DNA of 11,261 bases from Bacillota bacterium. Its GTDB lineage: Bacteria > Bacillota > Clostridia > DSM-8532. The position numbers and the translations under genes are program-made. This document shows positions 6,336 through 11,261 of the stretch, in pieces; position 1 is the first letter of the stretch, and each line of letters starts with the position of its first letter. The notes beneath the pieces were generated by a model that ran no database searches, had not been told where the DNA came from, and saw only the letters and a program-made list of their open reading frames with translations. Location of the stretch: the NCBI GenBank assembly GCA_023446675.1, contig JAEXPO010000524.1, forward strand, positions 1 to 11,261, in the 5' to 3' direction.

Positions 6336-8393
6336 CTACTCATAAGCGTCATATCTTACATTGTTGGAGCCGCCAGTGTTAAAAGTAAAGACTGAAACAT
6401 ATGCGAAGCCATTAAGGTCTATTGTAAAACCGTCAGCAGTAAGAGTAACATAATAAGATACATTAAACGTTGTGGTATAAGTGCCACTTAAACTGCTCGC
6501 TAAAATACTGCTACCATTCGGGTCAGAGGTAATAAAACATGTATAACCACCACCATTAGTGTATTTTACATAGATGCGTGAGGGCTTAAAGAGTAGCCCA
6601 CTAACCACTGCCTTTGTTGATGATAAGTTACTCACAGCCCCACTTGCATACCGTTTAGCATCATAAGTGCCTGTTACACCTAAATCTGTCACTCCCGCTC
6701 TTATATTGCTTGGAATGTGATTTTGGGCCGGGGTTGATACCCATATTCCACTATCGAGTATACGCTTTGATACAGGGTACGAACCGGGTACAAGATATAT
6801 CCTATTAACACCATCACCTGAGTAGGCACCTACCTGTGTCTCAGCTGACTCTAAATGACCTGTTCCAGAAATGGCTCCCGGATTTTTCGGTAAGGTACCC
6901 GTAATCTTGACACCATTCACATAGCCTGATTTTCCAATCTCAATATCGGATGCAATGGCAGTTGCATCACTTGTGAATGTGCCAGTAACACCAGCTATGC
7001 TAGTCCCTGCCCTAACATTAGATGATACAAGTCCCGTATTCCAAGCAACAAGGCATCCAAAATCATTGTCATTTACCCCTGATTCATAATAGGCTGTGGG
7101 AGGCTCTAGAGTAAGGGCTCCTGCTCCATCACCTCTAATAGATATAGCTTCCGTATAAGCACCGCCTGTACCTGCAAAACTTCTATTTGCCATCGTCCCC
7201 GCAGTCCCTGCAATAGTCGTCCCTGTCAGTACTTTACTGGCATCAAAGGATACTGCTGCTACTGTTTGAGCACCGGATAGATACTGCCCTGCCGCTACCG
7301 TCTGAGCCGTTGCTCCCGGTGTATAAGTCTGCGCTGCTTTAGAAGGGATTGTCCCTGCGACAAGTCCGTTATCGGTTCCAACGGTATATCCCGACAGCAC
7401 CTGAGCGGCTCCGGCTGTTCCATACTCACCCCCTTCACCCACTAATTGAAAATTTCCGCTGGTGGTGCTGTACTTTAAGGAATAAATACCATTAAGCCTG
7501 AGCTTTCCTGAGGTTAATGCGCTGCCCTTGCCATCCACAATGGCCTTTGCTCCCAATCCATTCACATTTAGTGTTGTGGCTCCGGTATTGGCCGCATTGA
7601 CCTTCACAACCACACCCATACCATCCACATAGGCGGTTGGGGCAGGACTGAGCGTAAGAGTGTAGGTATTGGCGCTTCCTGCGGTTGCTCCATAGCCCGG
7701 CTGTCTCACAAAATCGGCCATATGAGTGTTAAACTCCGTTTTTGTTGCCTGTTGGGCATTGTCAACACTCCCAAGACCTATATCCGCTTTAGCCAAAGTT
7801 CCCCAGGACAGGCTTCCTGCCGTACTGCCTGCCTTCAAAACCTTACCGCTGTTCGAGTTGCTGGTGGCAGGAACATGCAGATTGCCGTCTCCTGAGGGGT
7901 GAGTATAATTATTAGCCCCCGTGGTAATGCCATTAAGCTTGGTTTTATCTGAGGAGGACATAAGGCCCGCCGTGGAGGTAGTAGCTTCTGCAGCTTCTGC
8001 TTTGGCATTCCATGCAGTCTTTTCCGCATCCGTGGCAAAACGGTGGGTGCTGTCTTCCGTTACCTCAGAACCTGCAACACTTCCCCAGGAATAGGTGCCG
8101 GCTGTTGCCGAGGCCTTCAGCACCTTATTGGTATTGGTGGTTCCGTTGGCGGGAACATGCTTATTGCCGTCAGTAGTGGGATGAGAGTAATTATTGGCCC
8201 CGGCAGCAATGCCGGAAAGCTTGGTTTTTTCAGCAGAGGTATAATCCTCCGTTGAAAGCTGCTTTCCTGAAATCTTATCCACCTTATTGGCTATCGCCGA
8301 ATCCAGAGCATCGGCATTGTCATTAAAATCATTAATATTGACAACGTCCGTGCCTGCCGGTTTTTTAAGGTTAAGATTGGGCGTCAATTCCAT
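6336..8393 (-). CDS. Phage tail fibre protein (685 aa)
   Basis: The N-terminus MELTPNLNLKKPAGTDVVNI with INDFNDNADALD is the usual virion-attachment start of Firmicute tail fibres. Two long imperfect repeats follow (about residues 52-111 and 146-205), each with KTKLxGIxxGANNYxHP, a HVPA motif, KVLKA and SWG. After a YVDGMGVVVKVNAANTGATTLNVNG beta segment come four or five copies of an aGxxIxGxxGT motif (about 388-577). The receptor-side tip (about 585-685) is Ser/Thr/Gly/aromatic-rich. The ATG at 8393 follows GGAGAGG; the frame stays open 25 codons upstream but with Lys/Glu-rich sequence from a purine tract and only a weak TTG start. The protein should be a trimeric receptor-binding fibre. 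It follows the Gp48-type gene, as expected, though after a 144-base gap. No trimerisation or autocleavage domain is recognisable. Confidence 0.92.
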   Translation of the reverse strand: MELTPNLNLKKPAGTDVVNINDFNDNADALDSAIANKVDKISGKQLSTEDYTSAEKTKLSGIAAGANNYSHPTTDGNKHVPANGTTNTNKVLKASATAGTYSWGSVAGSEVTEDSTHRFATDAEKTAWNAKAEAAEATTSTAGLMSSSDKTKLNGITTGANNYTHPSGDGNLHVPATSNSNSGKVLKAGSTAGSLSWGTLAKADIGLGSVDNAQQATKTEFNTHMADFVRQPGYGATAGSANTYTLTLSPAPTAYVDGMGVVVKVNAANTGATTLNVNGLGAKAIVDGKGSALTSGKLRLNGIYSLKYSTTSGNFQLVGEGGEYGTAGAAQVLSGYTVGTDNGLVAGTIPSKAAQTYTPGATAQTVAAGQYLSGAQTVAAVSFDASKVLTGTTIAGTAGTMANRSFAGTGGAYTEAISIRGDGAGALTLEPPTAYYESGVNDNDFGCLVAWNTGLVSSNVRAGTSIAGVTGTFTSDATAIASDIEIGKSGYVNGVKITGTLPKNPGAISGTGHLESAETQVGAYSGDGVNRIYLVPGSYPVSKRILDSGIWVSTPAQNHIPSNIRAGVTDLGVTGTYDAKRYASGAVSNLSSTKAVVSGLLFKPSRIYVKYTNGGGYTCFITSDPNGSSILASSLSGTYTTTFNVSYYVTLTADGFTIDLNGFAYVSVFTFNTGGSNNVRYDAYE
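7779..8240 (-). repeat. Two 180-bp internal repeats in the tail fibre gene
   Basis: Segments 8061-8240 and 7779-7958, 282 bases apart, encode related 60-residue units. They share KTKL(S/N)GI, GANNY(S/T)HP, GN(K/L)HVPA, KVLKA and SWG in the same order and spacing. The repeat is clear in protein and partial in DNA, so it is an old duplication or modular exchange. Confidence 0.85.
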
Positions 8394-8486
8394 AGGTATC
8401 CTCTCCTTTTCATCCTGCTCATTCTTTTCATACTTCTCATATCCTTTTTCATCTTTTTCATTTATCAAAACTGCAACACTATGATG

Positions 8487-8534
8487 CTATGCCGCTTCCC
8501 GGCGACTGAGCCTCATGGGATCCTTTGCCGCCAT
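8487..8534 (-). other. 15-codon open frame in the gap before the tail fibre gene
   Basis: Between the Gp48-type gene stop (8538) and the fibre start (8393) lies an otherwise genefree 144-base gap, the largest in the phage module. It contains the frame MAAKDPMRLSRREAA, 3 bases after the upstream stop. Its Shine-Dalgarno sequence (AGAGG) abuts the ATG, which is too close, so translation is doubtful. The rest of the gap is a purine-rich tract (minus strand, about 8400-8460) with repeated GATGAAAA/TATGAAAA words. Confidence 0.2.
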
Positions 8535-8537
8535 CCT

Positions 8538-9152
8538 CTACGAATAAGCCTTTAACCCATCCCAGGTATAAGCCTTGACACTGTCCCAGGTCAATGAATC
8601 TTCGTTAAGTCCATCCCACAGCGTGTATGTATAGGAAAAGCTATAGGTAAGGTGAGCGGGCTTTATTTCTTCCAGGGAAGTCATTAGGCCGGGCATATTG
8701 GGCGGCACACCCATAACACCAACGAATTTCACCTCAAAACGGTTTTCCAAAGGATATTCCGTTACTTCCACATCCCCGCCGGAAAAAGCTGCAGCAACCG
8801 ATTTTATCATTGCCTTTGTTGTCGCACCGGCACCCCGGAGCTTGGCTAACAGAACCTCTCTTCGGCGTGAGTAGGATTGTGTGGCGGCAGTGGTGATACC
8901 CAATTCCTTTTCCCAATGCTCCAGCCCCCAGGTCGCGGTTAACACGAAATACTGCTTGAGGAGATCATCTACTTCGTTGCCTGCAGCGCCAACCTCCTGT
9001 CCAAGACAATCCTGCAGCTCCTTCATTTCAAGAATGCCATGCCAGTATTCGGGCAGGTAGGCCATTAAATCAACCTTTTTTTCCAAGTCTGTACCTGTAT
9101 CGGAATCCGCCTCGCCGAAGGCCATTGTTCCGTACTTATAATATCCGTACAT
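8538..9152 (-). CDS. Baseplate/tail protein, YmfQ / Mu Gp48-like (DUF2313)
   Basis: The product has 204 residues. Its core (about 30-175) has the layout of the Mu Gp48/YmfQ family: DLMAYLPEYW, helices with LKQYFVLTATWGLEHWEKELGI, SYSRRREVLLAKLRGAGATT, then a beta segment RFEVKFVG and a C-terminal IKPAHLTYSF. This family caps the baseplate next to the baseplate J-like wedge in contractile and some siphovirus tails. The ATG at 9152 follows GGGGGTG, one base after the stop of the upstream gene. An extra C-terminal tail (about 178-204) carries three Trp-Asp repeats, LWDGL, TWDSVK and TWDGLK, beyond the core fold. A related TWNQLK motif ends the neighbouring 181-aa protein. Confidence 0.9.
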   Translation of the reverse strand: MYGYYKYGTMAFGEADSDTGTDLEKKVDLMAYLPEYWHGILEMKELQDCLGQEVGAAGNEVDDLLKQYFVLTATWGLEHWEKELGITTAATQSYSRRREVLLAKLRGAGATTKAMIKSVAAAFSGGDVEVTEYPLENRFEVKFVGVMGVPPNMPGLMTSLEEIKPAHLTYSFSYTYTLWDGLNEDSLTWDSVKAYTWDGLKAYS

Positions 9153-9153
9153 G

Positions 9154-9699
9154 CTACACCCCCTTAAGCTGATTCCATGTTATGGGGCCTTTGGGCATGG
9201 CCAAGGCCGTTATGGCCTGGGAAACTCTCTGAGCCGTCCATAATCGCTGCGTCGTGGCCGTTCCGGCTTCTGCCTCGGCTTGTGATACGGTACTCCACGT
9301 GGCTGTGTGGGCCATATTTCTCACTGTTCCATTAATCTGCACATACAAACCGGAAGTGGTAGTCCACATATCGCCCCCCACGGGAGCCGCAGGTGCGGTA
9401 CCGTGAGGCAGCGTCATGGACGCCTCACCTGTTGAAGGCACAGGAAAAATCTTTTTCCCCGTAACCCCACTCCATGGAACGGTTTCAGCACTGTCCACCA
9501 CCCCGTCGTTATCCGTATCATAGATGCTCTTCAACATATCTCCGCTTGTGGCATTGGCTGCCGCAAGCAGAACATTTCCTGAGGCGGTACCGATATACAG
9601 CCTGCTGCTGTCGGTACAAAACCCCAGCTCGCCAGGGTTTAGGGTGCCAATATTGGCCTCTGTCCCCCTGTAAACCTGAATAAGTACTTTTCTGGCCAA
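9154..9699 (-). CDS. Phage fibre-like structural protein with Mtd-N-like start (181 aa)
   Basis: The start uses TTG at 9699, supported by AAGGAGGG at proper distance. The N-terminus IQVYRGTEANIGTLNPGELG followed by FCTDSSRLYIGTASG resembles the N-terminal virion-binding domain of the Bordetella phage Mtd protein and of many fibre proteins. Residues 56-72 (LKSIYDTDNDGVVDSAE) contain a DxDxDGxxD calcium-loop-like element common in phage fibres. LWTAQRV (153-159) matches LWSAQKI in the neighbouring 341-aa protein. The protein ends TWNQLKGV, echoing the tail of the next gene product. It is much shorter than a full fibre, with no obvious receptor domain, and may be an adaptor or a side-fibre base. 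The gene lies 12 bases after its paralogue. Confidence 0.75.
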   Translation of the reverse strand: MARKVLIQVYRGTEANIGTLNPGELGFCTDSSRLYIGTASGNVLLAAANATSGDMLKSIYDTDNDGVVDSAETVPWSGVTGKKIFPVPSTGEASMTLPHGTAPAAPVGGDMWTTTSGLYVQINGTVRNMAHTATWSTVSQAEAEAGTATTQRLWTAQRVSQAITALAMPKGPITWNQLKGV

Positions 9700-9711
9700 A
9701 GGATTCCCTCC

Positions 9712-10737
9712 TTAAAAGGTTCCGCCGTCAATGACGGAAACCATCAGTCGATTCCCGTTGACAGTGTCATAAATAATACTGGAGCCGTCCACATTGGCCT
9801 CAATGCCTGTGGTATTGACCAGAACGCCTTTGCCTGCTTTGGCCGCCACAGAGTCAGCTGCAACAGTTATCCCATTGCCTGCGCCTACATGCAATGTCAC
9901 GGTATCCGCCTGTCCTCCGCCTGTGAGGCCGTTACCGGCAGTTACTGTCTGTAATGCGCCGCCGGTGCGTACCCAGGCTGTGCCGTTCCAGCTGTAAATC
10001 TTTTGCTCCTCGTCCACATAAGAAGTCCAACCCACAGAGGGCGGGTAGTAGTTCCACACACCTGCTGCGTACTCTGCTATCTGATCTGTCTTGCCGGCCC
10101 ATGCACCGGTGGCTCCGGTGGGGATAATGTATCGGTCTCCCACAACAGGCGTTCCCGTAGGAGCTGTCGTCGTTCGATTCTTCACCGAGGCCTGGGGTTC
10201 GATATTTCTCTTGGCAAGCTCAATTTCATTGCCAATTTTTTGAGCACTCCATAAATCCGCCGCTCCGCTGCCGCTGTCGTTAATAAGCCGGTGCTTTGAA
10301 GCGTCGTCCAAGTGGGAACGAAGCTGGGCTGCCGTACTGGTGTTGGTGCCGTCGGATACCCGATTGACCTGACCATTGGTGATTTCAACTTTTTTAACTC
10401 TGGCATAAGTAGTGCCGTCGGCTACATCATCCAGTGTACCTGTTAAGTCTGTGAGCTTTCGTGAATTCACCCGCTGCCACTGGCTGCCGGTATCAAAATA
10501 CAAATAGCCTGCGTTGGTCCCGCTGGTAACATAATAAAAACGGCCCAGTGTGGATGCCTCGGGACGAGCAGTTTCCGTTCCCGACATGGCCCGCCCCGCA
10601 AAAATATTTTCCGCTCCGTCACCGATGTACAACTCCCTGGTATCGGTGCAAAAGCCCATTTCACCGGATAAAAGAGGCCCGGCCGTATTAAGCTCGGCAC
10701 GGGTGCCTCTCCGGATTCTTATGGTTTGTTGTGGCAT
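9712..10737 (-). CDS. Phage fibre-like structural protein with Mtd-N-like and DUF2793-like domains (341 aa)
   Basis: The first 45 residues (IRIRRGTRAELN, SGEMGFCTDTRELYIGDG) form an Mtd-N-like virion-attachment domain. Residues about 60-95 (GRFYYVTSGTNAGYLYFDTGSQW) and the segment about 181-256 follow. The latter has P..GTPVVGDRYIIPTGATGAW, the IAEYAAGVWNYYPPSVGW element and an IYSWNGTAW end, matching the DUF2793 pattern found in phage and gene-transfer-agent fibres. The C-terminal part is a glycine-rich beta repeat (AGNGLTGGG, AGNGITV, AGKGVLV) ending VIDGGTF. The ATG at 10737 follows GGGGAGG, 2 bases after the upstream stop. A role as a fibre or spike at the baseplate is inferred. The tip is very short, so receptor binding by this protein is uncertain. 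Confidence 0.8.
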   Translation of the reverse strand: MPQQTIRIRRGTRAELNTAGPLLSGEMGFCTDTRELYIGDGAENIFAGRAMSGTETARPEASTLGRFYYVTSGTNAGYLYFDTGSQWQRVNSRKLTDLTGTLDDVADGTTYARVKKVEITNGQVNRVSDGTNTSTAAQLRSHLDDASKHRLINDSGSGAADLWSAQKIGNEIELAKRNIEPQASVKNRTTTAPTGTPVVGDRYIIPTGATGAWAGKTDQIAEYAAGVWNYYPPSVGWTSYVDEEQKIYSWNGTAWVRTGGALQTVTAGNGLTGGGQADTVTLHVGAGNGITVAADSVAAKAGKGVLVNTTGIEANVDGSSIIYDTVNGNRLMVSVIDGGTF

Positions 10738-10739
10738 TT

Positions 10740-11156
10740 TTATTCAACCTCCCCTGTAAAATAACCGCCGTCAATAATTCCGGCTTCTTTATACCTCTCA
10801 ATTTCGCCCTGAGTGGCCAATAAGCTGTTCTGAAGCACATTGATGTCCTGGGCCTCCACCGTATCTCCCGGTGTGGTATAGGAAACATAAACCGGGCTGA
10901 TATCTGAAAAAAGCTTGATTCTCCGCTGCCAGGAGGCCTCAGAAGGTATGGACACAACAAACTGGGTAACCTCTTCACCAGAAAATTCAGGCCCCGTAAA
11001 AACGCGTATACTGCCGGGAGTAATAGTGTCATGGGCAAGAATGCCTTCATATACCCCGCCGTTAACCTTAATTTCTTCTTCAATCAGGTAAAGGCTTCCG
11101 TCCTGCTTTTTATTGAGCTTCTCGTAAAAATGATCCGGAGATTCAGGATAAGCCAT
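10740..11156 (-). CDS. Phage tail/baseplate-region protein of unknown function (138 aa)
   Basis: The product starts MAYPESPDHFYEKLNKKQDG and contains the beta-rich LYLIEEEIKVNGGVYEG and TPGSIRVFTGPEFSGEEV stretches. A short helix (ALLATQGEIERYKEAG-like, about 109-126) leads to the terminal IIDGGYFTGEVE. Genes of this kind are seen near tail-fibre clusters of clostridial prophages, but I cannot name the family. The ATG at 11156 follows GGAGGTG and lies 3 bases after the stop of the preceding gene. Its terminal IDGGYF resembles the IDGGTF end of the next protein, which suggests a shared surface or common origin of these C-termini. Confidence 0.65.
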   Translation of the reverse strand: MAYPESPDHFYEKLNKKQDGSLYLIEEEIKVNGGVYEGILAHDTITPGSIRVFTGPEFSGEEVTQFVVSIPSEASWQRRIKLFSDISPVYVSYTTPGDTVEAQDINVLQNSLLATQGEIERYKEAGIIDGGYFTGEVE

Positions 11157-11159
11157 CCG

Positions 11160-11261
11160 TTACACCTCCAAATCCACTGTGCCAATAACAGGTATTTCTT
11201 CATTTAACAGAGCAACATTGGCGGTATTTCCGTTTACCGTAAGCGCTGTATAATCCAGAAC
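11160..11261 (-). CDS. C-terminal end of an upstream phage structural gene (partial)
   Basis: The frame is open from the right window edge to a TAA at 11160, giving 33 residues that include VNGNTANVALLNEEIPVIGT and end VDLEV. Its tight linkage (3 bases) to the next gene and its strand place it in the phage operon. The visible part is too short to assign a family. Confidence 0.6.
   Translation of the reverse strand, partial: VLDYTALTVNGNTANVALLNEEIPVIGTVDLEV

Noticed and set aside
9154..10737. Diversity-generating retroelement suggested by Mtd-N-like domains
   Set aside because: I see no reverse transcriptase, template repeat or adenine-biased variable repeat in the window; the N-terminal domain alone is common in ordinary fibres.

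Overview
The window looks like chromosomal DNA from a low-to-mid-GC Gram-positive (Firmicutes, probably Clostridia; inferred). The reasons are strong GGAGG-type ribosome binding sites, an Lpl/Ytc-type sugar ABC transporter with a YesN-type response regulator, two lipobox-bearing lipoproteins, and a prophage tail module of the kind common in clostridia. All genes I accept are on the minus strand, so transcription runs from right to left. No database search was possible; family names come from recognising motifs.

Right part (about 5943-11261): the distal tail/baseplate end of a prophage or phage-derived element. In transcription order it holds the 3' end of a structural gene, a 138-aa structural protein, two paralogous fibre-like proteins with an Mtd-N-like start (341 and 181 aa), a Gp48/YmfQ-type baseplate protein, a 685-aa tail fibre, an 88-aa XkdW-position protein and a 33-aa CD1375-like protein. 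Most genes are separated by only 1-12 bases. The exceptions are the 144-base gap before the fibre gene, the 25-base gap after it, and a TAATG stop/start overlap at 6044. The holin and endolysin that usually follow are absent. Instead there is a lipoprotein nuclease (4940-5758) and then a strong terminator (4756-4798).

Middle (4406-4939): 534 bases without a convincing gene. This stretch holds the nuclease terminator, three further hairpins (4629-4733) that resemble the end of a palindrome-rich mobile element, and a plausible promoter for the transporter genes.

Left part (1-4405): two permeases (3431-4405 and 2528-3418), a 298-base spacer with three 36-39 bp tandem repeats and a possible second promoter, a large lipoprotein solute-binding protein (520-2229), a terminator (476-507), and the receiver domain of an AraC/YesN-type response regulator that runs off the left edge. 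The binding protein and the two permeases would import an oligosaccharide or related solute. The ATPase and the sensor kinase are not in the window. The regulator probably controls this transporter or neighbouring sugar genes (inference from position).
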